Program-made: the position numbers and the translations under genes
Source of the DNA: Anaerobiospirillum thomasii
Lineage (GTDB): Bacteria > Pseudomonadota > Gammaproteobacteria > Enterobacterales > Succinivibrionaceae
DNA length: 64,000 nucleotides
Reading direction: 5' to 3'
Assembly: GCF_900445255.1 (NCBI RefSeq)
Contig: NZ_UAPU01000006.1
Span: 200,001 to 264,000 of the forward strand
Part shown: positions 46,201-54,161 of the stretch, one piece after another
Layout: each line of letters begins with the position of its first letter
Position numbering within the stretch: position 1 is the stretch's first letter
The notes under the pieces: model-generated
The model's input: only the letters and a program-made list of their open reading frames with translations
What the model was told of the DNA's origin: nothing
Databases searched by the model: none

Positions 46201-47289
46201 TTACTTGTTTACATAGAGTTTCTGAATCTCTGGTGTATTTAGAGCCTTAACTGGATCATCGGCATTGCCCCAGCCTTCAACTATTTGTACAAGATTCTCC
46301 ATTGTGACACCCTCATTTAATTCAGATGTCTTAATGTTCTTAGCCTCAAGGTTGAAATAGTCAGGAGTCTGAATGTTGTTGAGCTTCATAGCCATAAGAC
46401 GCATATTAACTACACCGATGAGTTTTGGATCTACAGCTGCAGATGAGATCCAGACTTTTGGATTTCTGACCATAAGCTGAATGTCATCGTTTGAGATGTC
46501 GATGGTGTACATAGGCATATCAGTGCGGTTGGCATCGTTTAAGGCCTGCAGTACGCCCTTGGCAAGCTCATCATAGCAGCCCCAGATTGCATCTACTTTG
46601 CCTGGTCTTAGAGTTGGCAGAATTGCTGCTGTCTTGGTGGTTACGTCACCACGGGCATTAGCTGGATCTGATGGAGAGATAGTGTAGACAGTCTTTATTT
46701 TGCCTTCTTTCTCAAGCTTAGTGTATATAGTGTTACGTCTGTCAAGAGGTGGAACACCTGGGCCCATGAAGGTCTTTAATACTTTCATTGGGTATTTGCC
46801 GCCCTTGGCCTCAAAGTCAGCCATCATCTGACCTAATGAGAGCTCGGCTAATGCATAGTCATCCTGGGCAGTTGAGGTTACTGTAGGTAACAGCTCACCT
46901 TTTGGATCGCCGCCTTTAAATGGCATGGTATCGAAAGTTACAACCTTAATGCCTTTGTCAACGGCTGGCTTTAACAGATCGTAGGAGTATGAAAGCTGAC
47001 CGTGTGACAGAATAATGCCGTCATAGCCTTTTGAGATAACCTGAGCTGTAGTTTCCTGCGCTCTTGAGTCAACACCGTCGGTTACGAATGTATCAACCTT
47101 GTAGCCAAACTTTTTGCCCTCGCTGACACAGCCTGCCAGGAACTGCTGAGTATGATCGCCTGCAGCTAAGTTTCTAACTACGGCAATTTTAATTTCCTTG
47201 CCGTTAACGTCGGCTGCCATAACAGGCAGTGAAGCAGAAACAGCGGCGGCTCCAAATGCTACAGCCAGTAATGTTTGTTTAATTTTCAT
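46201..47289 (-). CDS. Periplasmic sugar-binding protein (mtn operon)
   Basis: 362 residues from ATG 47289 with GAGGTG upstream. The signal peptide is MKIKQTLLAVAFGAAAVSAS followed by LPVMA, cleaved before ADVNG. Peripla_BP_4 fold with VRNLAAGDHTQQFLAGCV, GYDGIILSHGQLSY, IWGCYDELAKGVLQAL and TIDISNDDIQLM. Downstream kinase and isomerase suggest 5-methylthioribose or 5-deoxyribose as ligand. Ligand residues cannot be assigned by eye. Confidence 0.88.
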   Translation of the reverse strand: MKIKQTLLAVAFGAAAVSASLPVMAADVNGKEIKIAVVRNLAAGDHTQQFLAGCVSEGKKFGYKVDTFVTDGVDSRAQETTAQVISKGYDGIILSHGQLSYSYDLLKPAVDKGIKVVTFDTMPFKGGDPKGELLPTVTSTAQDDYALAELSLGQMMADFEAKGGKYPMKVLKTFMGPGVPPLDRRNTIYTKLEKEGKIKTVYTISPSDPANARGDVTTKTAAILPTLRPGKVDAIWGCYDELAKGVLQALNDANRTDMPMYTIDISNDDIQLMVRNPKVWISSAAVDPKLIGVVNMRLMAMKLNNIQTPDYFNLEAKNIKTSELNEGVTMENLVQIVEGWGNADDPVKALNTPEIQKLYVNK

Positions 47290-47312
47290 ATACACCTCAC
47301 ATTGGTTAGTGA

Positions 47313-47987
47313 TTATTTTGAAGGTAAAATGATTTCCTTTGGATATTCCCACTTCTGCAGTTCACTTTGAGGAACAACAGGAGGTTCACGTCCTGGACCT
47401 AAAACTGTAAGTGTTGTCAGATACATGCGGGCAAGCTCCTCCATGTACTCACAGCGCAGTACAGCCTCATGCAGAGAATCCTGATGTACAGCAATGGTTC
47501 CATGCTGCTGCATAAGAGCCACATCACTGTCCTTTAGTGCCTCAATTACGTTATCAGCAAGCTCCTTGGTGCCAGGACGACCGTATTTTGCAACAGGTAT
47601 GGTGTTGCCATCTTTGCAGTTGAGCAGTGACAGCTCATAGATAATGGCCGGAATTGGCTTGTTTAAAACGCTAAAGGCAGTTGCAGTTGTTGAGTGGGTA
47701 TGGGCTATAGCATGCACATCCTGTCTGTCTTTATATATGGCAATGTGCATAAGAGCCTCACTTGTAGGTTTTAAATTGGTCAGAGCCTCAACCACACGAC
47801 CTTCAAGATCCATGACTACAATATCTCTTTCGGTCATACGCATGCGATCAAAGCCAGATGCTGTAATACAGATTAAGTCTGAATCTGGAACCCTGACGCT
47901 AAAATTACCTGATCTGTGTTTGCAAAGACCAGATCTTTCGGCATTTTGTGAACAAACTAAAACTTCATTCTTATATGAATCTAACAT
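47313..47987 (-). CDS. Class II aldolase, FucA-like (candidate DHAP-shunt aldolase)
   Basis: 224 residues. Zinc-dependent aldolase/adducin family: KPTSEALMH holds the catalytic glutamate, IAHTHSTTATAFS two zinc histidines, and LMQQHGTIAVH the third. It resembles L-fuculose-1-phosphate aldolase. As first gene of an operon ending in mtnK-mtnA it fits the Ald2/DrdA role: splitting 5-methylthioribulose 1-phosphate or 5-deoxyribulose 1-phosphate into DHAP and an aldehyde. Fuculose phosphate remains an alternative, but no fucose kinase or isomerase is near. Confidence 0.8.
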   Translation of the reverse strand: MLDSYKNEVLVCSQNAERSGLCKHRSGNFSVRVPDSDLICITASGFDRMRMTERDIVVMDLEGRVVEALTNLKPTSEALMHIAIYKDRQDVHAIAHTHSTTATAFSVLNKPIPAIIYELSLLNCKDGNTIPVAKYGRPGTKELADNVIEALKDSDVALMQQHGTIAVHQDSLHEAVLRCEYMEELARMYLTTLTVLGPGREPPVVPQSELQKWEYPKEIILPSK

Positions 47988-48224
47988 AACTCAAACCTCC
48001 GTCTTTTATAATTTATATAGATAATATTCATTATAATGTCTATAAACTATGTACATTTTCGTGACAGCCTTAAAATGTATGGTAAAAAGTGTGCATTTTT
48101 TTGTGACCTGTTTGATATTTTTTACAATAAAATCAGAATATGGAATACGTTGTAATATTGAAATAACCTATTGTTATTAAATGTAAATTTATCAAGTTAA
48201 CTATTAATTGACTTTTGTTTATCC

Positions 48225-48251
48225 GTCACAATTTCACTAAAATTTTGTGAC
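48225..48251. promoter_or_regulatory. Operator-like inverted repeat upstream of the aldolase gene
   Basis: GTCACAA and TTGTGAC face each other across 13 bases. Two further GTGAC half-sites lie closer to the gene. This is a plausible regulator site; the regulator is not identified. Confidence 0.4.
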
Positions 48252-48269
48252 TTATGCTGTATTTTATAA

Positions 48270-48285
48270 GGGGGGGGGGGGGGGG
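48270..48285 (+). repeat. Sixteen-G homopolymer
   Basis: An unbroken run of sixteen G, flanked by TTTTATAA and CTAAAAC. Length may be inaccurate in the assembly. Confidence 0.85.
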
Positions 48286-48712
48286 CTAAAACAGCCTCAT
48301 AAAGACCTTTGGCATGACTATTTCATAGACAAAAGCGTATGCAGGTTTGGTCGAATCATTAAAAGTTGCTTCCAGTGAACACTACTTAATCAAATGAGTT
48401 AAATACATTGCCTTAGAATCCACCAAAAACTCGGACGGCAATCATAGATTAAAACACATTTAAATTCTAATTCAGACCTTAATCTACTGTCTAATGGAAG
48501 CAAAGCTCCGTTATTTACTATAAGTAAGACACATAAAGCGTATTACACTTAACTGTTGGAGGTTGTGGATAGTTATAAAAATCAGGTTCAAGATAATTGA
48601 GACGCTAAAGTGATAGTAAAGGATCTGTTTAAGAACAAATGAAAATCTGCGACAAGTGAACTTACATCAAAGATTTAATAGGGAGGGAATAGATACTCTG
48701 TACCATATAAAT

Positions 48713-48720
48713 ATATCCAC
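48713..48720 (+). repeat. Target-site duplication, left copy
   Basis: ATATCCAC, repeated exactly at 50364-50371, flanks the IS256-family element. Eight bases is the usual duplication for this family. Confidence 0.9.
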
Positions 48721-48792
48721 GAGAGTGAACTAAAAACTGTGTAAACGAAGATAGATGATTTAAAATATAACCATTATCGGAGTTTACTTAAT

Positions 48793-50040
48793 ATGGCAAG
48801 AATTAAACATAGCCCAATGGCTGAAAAGATAGCTGACCTTATAATGGAGCACTACAACCCAAAAGATGCCCAGAGTGCTCAAGATGCTATTAAAGAAGCA
48901 TTTGCACCTGTTTTTGAAAGGATCCTTAATACTGAGCTTGATGCTCATTTAGGCTATAGCAAGAGCAGCACTGATGAGAAGGAGACCACCAACAGGCGCA
49001 ACGGCTATTCTAAGAAAACCATTCAAGGCTCATTTGGTGAGGCAGAGATCAACACTCCACGTGATCGTGAAGGAACCTTTGAGCCAGTAATTATCCCAAA
49101 AAGGGAAAAAGACGTATCTCAGATAGAGCAAAAGGTCCTGGCCATGTATGCAAGAGGCATGAGTCAGAGGGATATAAGCTCAACCATTGAGGAAATCTAT
49201 GGTTTTAAGCTCTCTCAAGACAAGATCTCCACTATAACGGACCTTATCCTGTCGGATGTTAATGAGTGGCTTAACAGGCCGTTAAAGCCTCTGTATACCT
49301 TTGTCTTTGTAGACTGCATCTATGTCAAGATGAAGAATGACAAGGGCTCTACAGAGAATCATGCCGTATATGTAATATTAGGCTTAGATGCTGAGGGGTA
49401 TAAAGAGGTTTTGGGGCTTTATATATCCCCAACAGAGTCAAAGTCATGTTGGATGAATATATTTGACAATATCAAGAGCAGAGGCGTTAAGGACATACTT
49501 TTCCTGTCTATGGACGGTGTCTCTGGTCTTGAAGACGGAGTAAAGTCTATATTCCCGCAGACAGTTGTACAAAGATGCATTGTGCACCTTATACGCAATG
49601 CCTGTAAATATGTCCCTTACAAGGATTTAAAGGCTTTCTGTGCCGACTGCAAGGCAATGTATGGAGCTATTAATGCAGAGGCAGCTGAGGAAGCTCTGCT
49701 GCACCTTATAGACAAATGGGGTGATAAATACCCTGGAGCTATAAGGGTGTGGGAGAACAATTTCAACCATGTAACACAGCTGTTTAACTATCCATCGGCA
49801 ATACGCAAAATCATGTACACCACTAATGCTATAGAGGCCGTAAACTCCAGCTTACGTAAGGTCACTAAAATAGGTATGTTTGAGAACAAGAATGCCGTGT
49901 TTAAAGTCTTTTATTTAAGAATTACAGGCGACCTGGCCAAGAAATGGGGTGTGAGCAGAGTCAGGAACTGGACATCTGTCTTAAACCAGATGACATGCAT
50001 TGATAGTCTGGCTGAACGTATAAGGCCATATATAAACTAG
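48793..50040 (+). CDS. IS256-family transposase (Mutator-like DDE)
   Basis: 415 residues. Family marks are LDAHLGYSK, NRRNGYSKKTI, FVDCIYVKMK with the first Asp, SMDGVSGLEDGVKSIFP with the second, QRCIVHLIRNACKYV and YTTNAIEAVNSSLRKVTK with the glutamate. Complete frame with ATG start. It lies in an element with an exact target duplication, so it may be active. Confidence 0.95.
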   Translation: MARIKHSPMAEKIADLIMEHYNPKDAQSAQDAIKEAFAPVFERILNTELDAHLGYSKSSTDEKETTNRRNGYSKKTIQGSFGEAEINTPRDREGTFEPVIIPKREKDVSQIEQKVLAMYARGMSQRDISSTIEEIYGFKLSQDKISTITDLILSDVNEWLNRPLKPLYTFVFVDCIYVKMKNDKGSTENHAVYVILGLDAEGYKEVLGLYISPTESKSCWMNIFDNIKSRGVKDILFLSMDGVSGLEDGVKSIFPQTVVQRCIVHLIRNACKYVPYKDLKAFCADCKAMYGAINAEAAEEALLHLIDKWGDKYPGAIRVWENNFNHVTQLFNYPSAIRKIMYTTNAIEAVNSSLRKVTKIGMFENKNAVFKVFYLRITGDLAKKWGVSRVRNWTSVLNQMTCIDSLAERIRPYIN

Positions 50041-50074
50041 TTTTTAAGCGTATAGGAGCAAGCCCGCCGCGCGG

Positions 50075-50099
50075 ATAGGTAATACTACGTATTACCTAT
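50075..50099. repeat. Perfect hairpin with TAC loop in the IS256 tail
   Basis: ATAGGTAATAC, loop TAC, GTATTACCTAT: an 11-base perfect stem 35 bases after the transposase stop. No T-tail follows. Confidence 0.75.
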
Positions 50100-50158
50100 G
50101 GGTTGTCGCATCCTGTAAAACATAGAGCCAAGGGAGACAAAACGTGATAAACATGGGA

Positions 50159-50239
50159 TTCCTGCCCCCTCAGCCATTTATGGACAAGCCCCTACGGGGT
50201 TGGCTACGCCAATCCATAAAAGGCTTTCAGGGGCAGGAA
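50159..50239 (+). ncRNA. Candidate structured RNA in the IS256 3' tail
   Basis: An 81-base nested fold. The outer stem is TTCCTGCCCC/GGGGCAGGAA, then AGCC/GGCT, then TTTATGGA/TCCATAAA. Inside are two small hairpins, CCCC-TAC-GGGG and TTGGC-TAC-GCCAA, side by side. All stems are perfect or nearly so and both loops are TAC. Whether it is transcribed as an RNA or acts as DNA is unknown; I do not recognise a named family. Confidence 0.5.
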
Positions 50240-50363
50240 GAGGCAAAATCATGAAATGAGGTATTGAATTGTTGAAAAAAACAAGATAGCATAAATTTAG
50301 ATTCTAAAATTGCGCAATTAAAGAATAAGAGATCTTAGTTTACACAGATCTCCGTTCCCTCCC

Positions 50364-50577
50364 ATATCCACAAATTTGTAGAAATAAAAATTACACCATA
50401 TAAGTTCGAATTATTCATAAACAGCAGGATAATTGTTAACCATACCCAATTAAGATGCTATACCACACAATGTATAATACACTGAAGTCTATGAAGATAC
50501 TTTAAAACTAGGAGCAGTATAAAAGGTAGGCATATGCCTACCTCTATCACTCAAGTTAAGGTCTATATTAATATTTC
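50364..50577. other. Intergenic region between the IS256 element and the polyol operon
   Basis: The first eight bases are the right target copy ATATCCAC. The rest is A/T-rich and non-coding up to the operon terminator at 50520-50542. Confidence 0.5.
50520..50542 (-). terminator. Terminator of the polyol uptake operon
   Basis: On the minus strand GGTAGGCAT/ATGCCTACC is followed by TTTTAT. It lies about 35 bases beyond the binding-protein stop. Confidence 0.8.
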
Positions 50578-51576
50578 TTATTTACGTGCATCAAGTAAAG
50601 CCTGAGCATTTTCTGTGCTTACAACAGTCCATGGAATCATATAGTGCTTTAACTGACCATCTTCCCATTTTAATTCAGGCTCATACTGTGCCCAAATATC
50701 TGACATTGGCTTATACTCTGGACCAATTACAGCTCTTAAAGCTACATCTATAGAGCCATGCATTTGAGCTTTAGCATCCTGCAGAATAGATACCATCTCA
50801 CCTTCCTGTACTGCTCTAATTGCATCAGATACACCATCAATACCTGCAATAGCAAAATCTTTAGGATTTAAACCTGCACCCTTGATAGCTTCAATTGCAC
50901 CTAAAGCCATTTCATCATTCTGTGCAATGACTCCATCAATTTTACCACGATGTTTCTGTAACCAGTTCTCCATTAAGACCATAGCTTCTGCACGGCTCCA
51001 GTTTGCTGTCTTTCTTTCTAAAACTTTCACTGCGCCTTCACCGCACTCAGCAATAGCTGTATCATTGCCCTGACCACGCTGAATTTCTCCTGAACCACCC
51101 TTCGGTCCTTCAATAATAACAACGTTGCCTTTACACTTTAATTTACCTAAAACAGCCTTAGCCTCCATGTAGCCGCCCTTAACATCATCAGAAACAACCT
51201 CTGCTGTTATATCTTCGGTGTTAAGTCTAGCATTTGTTACAACTACAGGAATTCCTGCTTCATTAGCCATAGTTGCTACATCAATATTTGCCTCAAAATC
51301 AAGAGGGTTTACAATAATGGCATTTGTCTTAGTCTGAATTGCAGTTTCTGCCTGGTTATTTTGAACCATTGGGTCGTAACGTCCATCATAAAATGTCAGC
51401 TCAGCAACTCCAGAAGTAACTGCAGGGTGCTCTTTACCATATCTTTCCATTAATTGCACAAACTCTGCCTTCATACCATACATCAAAACAGATATTTTTA
51501 CAGGCTGCTGTGCCATTGCTGATGTTGATGCAAATAAGGCTGAAGCTAAAGCAACAGATAAAGCTAGTTTTTTCAT
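50578..51576 (-). CDS. Ribose-type binding protein (polyol operon)
   Basis: 332 residues. Signal peptide MKKLALSVALASALFASTSA then MA, cleaved before QQPVK. Peripla_BP_4 fold with AIIVNPLDFEANIDVATMA, GPKGGSGEIQRGQG, QNDEMALGAIEAIKGAG and AGIDGVSDAIRAV. It is the last gene of the operon, after the permease. Downstream metabolism through xylulose suggests a pentitol such as xylitol or arabitol as ligand. Confidence 0.88.
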   Translation of the reverse strand: MKKLALSVALASALFASTSAMAQQPVKISVLMYGMKAEFVQLMERYGKEHPAVTSGVAELTFYDGRYDPMVQNNQAETAIQTKTNAIIVNPLDFEANIDVATMANEAGIPVVVTNARLNTEDITAEVVSDDVKGGYMEAKAVLGKLKCKGNVVIIEGPKGGSGEIQRGQGNDTAIAECGEGAVKVLERKTANWSRAEAMVLMENWLQKHRGKIDGVIAQNDEMALGAIEAIKGAGLNPKDFAIAGIDGVSDAIRAVQEGEMVSILQDAKAQMHGSIDVALRAVIGPEYKPMSDIWAQYEPELKWEDGQLKHYMIPWTVVSTENAQALLDARK

Positions 51577-51603
51577 AAATAAAACTCCTATAGTTTTAAA
51601 AGA

Positions 51604-52626
51604 TTATTCTTTTGATTTACGTGAAGGATCAAGTAATACTGCTATAACAATCAAGGCGCCCTTAATAACTTGCTGATAATAGGATGGAACACCTAACAAA
51701 TCTAAACTGTTGTTCATAACGCCTATAATCAGTACACCGAAGAATGTTCCTGCAAGTGTACCTATACCACCAGTCATACTTGTGCCACCGATAACTACTG
51801 CAGCAATTGCGTCTAACTCATAAGCATTACCTGCATTAGTCTGAGCTGATCCAGTTCTTGCTGTTAAAATGAGACCCGCAATACCTGCCAAAGCGCCAGA
51901 CAATGTATAAACCAACACTTTAATTCTTACGATATTTATACCTGATGTTCTTGCGCTCTTTTCATTGCCACCTACAGCAAAGACATAGCGACCAAAAGTT
52001 GTTTTATATAATAGAATCCATGACAGAATAAAAATTAATAGATAAATTACAACTGGGACAGGAATTCCAGCCATATATCCATTACCGATCCATCTAAAAT
52101 CACTATTTAGCTGAGATACTGGGTTGCCTCCTGTTGTAAGCAGGGTTAAACCTCTAGCTGCAGATAACATACCCATAGTGACAATAAATGGCTGAATTCT
52201 ATACTTACTTAAAATTGCACCATTTACATAGCCACAAACAGTACCTATTGCTAATGCAATTAAGAAAGGCAACAGAACAGCATCTGTTGTATCTCCAATT
52301 TTTAAACCCGAATTACTTGTAGCAAATCTTGCTGCAACAATACCTGCCAAAGCAAGTACAGAGCCTACAGACAGATCAACACCTGCTGTAATAATTACAA
52401 ACGTCATACCAATTGCTAATATGCCATTGATTGAGATCTGTCGAAGAATAATAAGCATGTTGTCGTAGCTTAAGAAGTAATTATTATCCCACTCACCTCT
52501 TGCTACCTGAATTTGGCCGATGATTGACACAATTATGCACAGACCAATGAACGCAAGAATAATTCCAGATTTTCTTAAAGTATCTTTACTCAGACCAAAT
52601 GGTCCCTTTTTGTGTGCTAGATCCAT
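51604..52626 (-). CDS. Sugar ABC transporter permease, RbsC type (polyol operon)
   Basis: 340 residues, about ten membrane segments. NGILAIGMTFVIITAGVDLS, VGSVLALAGI, FAVGGNEKSARTSGI and AIAAVVIGGTSMTGGIGT mark the RbsC family. It lies 27 bases before the binding-protein gene and after the ATPase gene. Confidence 0.9.
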   Translation of the reverse strand: MDLAHKKGPFGLSKDTLRKSGIILAFIGLCIIVSIIGQIQVARGEWDNNYFLSYDNMLIILRQISINGILAIGMTFVIITAGVDLSVGSVLALAGIVAARFATSNSGLKIGDTTDAVLLPFLIALAIGTVCGYVNGAILSKYRIQPFIVTMGMLSAARGLTLLTTGGNPVSQLNSDFRWIGNGYMAGIPVPVVIYLLIFILSWILLYKTTFGRYVFAVGGNEKSARTSGINIVRIKVLVYTLSGALAGIAGLILTARTGSAQTNAGNAYELDAIAAVVIGGTSMTGGIGTLAGTFFGVLIIGVMNNSLDLLGVPSYYQQVIKGALIVIAVLLDPSRKSKE

Positions 52627-52664
52627 ATCGAGAGTTCCTTTTATATAAAATCAATACATAATAA

Positions 52665-54161
52665 CTAAACGGCTAACTTCATGAGACTAGCCTGGCTTGC
52701 CTCTTTGGCATCAACTTCTCCAACAAACTCACCATCTTTAAATACGATGATTCTGTCACTCATACCAATAATTTCAGGTAATTCTGAAGAAACCATAATG
52801 ATACCCTTTCCTTCTAGTGCAAGCTCTGACATAAACTTGTAGATTTCCTTTTTAGCGCCAACATCAATACCTCGAGTTGGTTCATCTAAAAGTAAAACAA
52901 GTGGATTGGTTAAAGCCCATCGACCCAATACAACTTTTTGTTGGTTACCTCCAGATAAATTGCCAACTATCTCAGCTGCATTTGGTGTTTTCACATTAAA
53001 TAACCGAATCATATCGTCAGCGCGTCTTAACTCTTTATTCTCATTAACAAATGAGCTTTTACTGATATCAGTAAATGAAGCAATATTGATGTTTTCACAT
53101 ATTGATCTACACAGAACCAGGCCTGTCTCCTTTCGGTCCTCTGTAACATAAGCTATGCCGGCTTTGATTGAGTCGCTTGGCTCGTGCTTTAATTTAAGCT
53201 CGTTTCCATCTATTTCTACTGTTCCAGAAGTAGCATGCTTAATACCAAAGATTGTGTCTAAAAACTCACTTCTTCCAGATCCGACAAGACCGTAAATGCC
53301 AAGAATCTCCCCTTTTTTGAGGTTTAGAGATATATTTTTAACTTTCTTTTTCCAGGTTAAATTCTTTACCTCTAAAATCACTTCATCAGTTGGCTTATTA
53401 AACTTTTCAAACTCGCTCTTTAATTCACCTCCAATGATATGCTCAATGAGCTTTTCTCTTGTGAGATCTTTAATCATGCCATCTGTAACATAGCGGCCAT
53501 CTCTGAACACAGTATATGTGTCTGCTATCTGAAATATCTCTGAGAGTCTGTGTGAAACGTAAATAATGCCCTTTCCTTTTGCAGCCAGCATTTTGATTAC
53601 TTCAAAAATCTTTTGAGCGTCTTCCTCGCCAATAGCTGATGTAGGCTCATCCATAATAATCACATCAGCATCTGCATGTGACAGTGCCTTGGCAATTTCA
53701 ACAAGTTGTTGCTCTGCTACACTTAAAGAACGCATTGTGGATGTTGACTTAATATTAAAGTGCAAGCTCTCCATCAACTCGTCAGTCATCTGATTGAGTT
53801 TCTTAAAGTCTATAAAACCATTTTTATTAGGCTCTCTTCCCAACCAGATGTTTTCAGCTACTGTTAAATCAGGAATAGCACTAAGCTCTTGCTGCACAAT
53901 AGCTATTCCTGCATCTATGGCATCACCAGGATGTTTAAAATTAACCTGCTTGCCTCTAAGATAAATATTGCCTGCATCTGGTAAGATAAAGCCCATAAGT
54001 ATGCTTAAAAATGTGGATTTTCCAGCACCGTTTCCTCCACATAATGCATGTATAGAGCCTCTTTTTAAGGTGAAAAAGGCTTCCTTTAATGCTTGTACCT
54101 GTCCAAAAGACTTTTGTACGCCATCAACATGCAACAAGATATCTTTAACTTCTATTGTCAT
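52665..54161 (-). CDS. Sugar ABC transporter ATPase, RbsA type (polyol operon)
   Basis: 498 residues, two ABC domains. Domain 1: CGGNGAGKSTF, LSVAEQQLVEIAKAL, VIIMDEPTSAI. Domain 2: GLVGSGRSEF, NLSGGNQQKVVLGRW, LLLDEPTRGIDVGAK. The start overlaps the xylulokinase stop by four bases (ATGA type), so translation is coupled. Confidence 0.92.
   Translation of the reverse strand: MTIEVKDILLHVDGVQKSFGQVQALKEAFFTLKRGSIHALCGGNGAGKSTFLSILMGFILPDAGNIYLRGKQVNFKHPGDAIDAGIAIVQQELSAIPDLTVAENIWLGREPNKNGFIDFKKLNQMTDELMESLHFNIKSTSTMRSLSVAEQQLVEIAKALSHADADVIIMDEPTSAIGEEDAQKIFEVIKMLAAKGKGIIYVSHRLSEIFQIADTYTVFRDGRYVTDGMIKDLTREKLIEHIIGGELKSEFEKFNKPTDEVILEVKNLTWKKKVKNISLNLKKGEILGIYGLVGSGRSEFLDTIFGIKHATSGTVEIDGNELKLKHEPSDSIKAGIAYVTEDRKETGLVLCRSICENINIASFTDISKSSFVNENKELRRADDMIRLFNVKTPNAAEIVGNLSGGNQQKVVLGRWALTNPLVLLLDEPTRGIDVGAKKEIYKFMSELALEGKGIIMVSSELPEIIGMSDRIIVFKDGEFVGEVDAKEASQASLMKLAV

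Larger units (their letters stand above)
47988..48720. other. Intergenic region upstream of the mtn operon, with operator-like repeats and a G16 tract
   Basis: Four copies of a GTGAC half-site lie here: at about 48059, 48105 and an inverted pair at 48225-48251. A run of sixteen G spans 48270-48285. From 48286 to the insertion sequence I see no intact gene; a minus-strand stretch at about 48285-48365 stays open for about 28 codons but has no start and no family I recognise. The 8 bases before 48721 are the IS target copy. Confidence 0.5.
48721..50363 (+). mobile_element. IS256-family insertion sequence
   Basis: 1643 bases with imperfect inverted ends of about 32 bases. The left end is GAGAGTGAAC, and the right end read inward is GGGAGGGAAC; both then share CTGTGTAAAC and AAGAT. 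An exact 8-base target duplication flanks it. One transposase gene is followed by a 320-base structured non-coding tail. The intact frame and perfect duplication indicate a recent insertion between the mtn operon promoter region and the end of the xylitol-type operon. Confidence 0.92.

Noticed and set aside
41307-47987. Complete methionine salvage pathway
   Set aside because: mtnB, mtnC, mtnD and the transaminase are absent; an aldolase replaces them.
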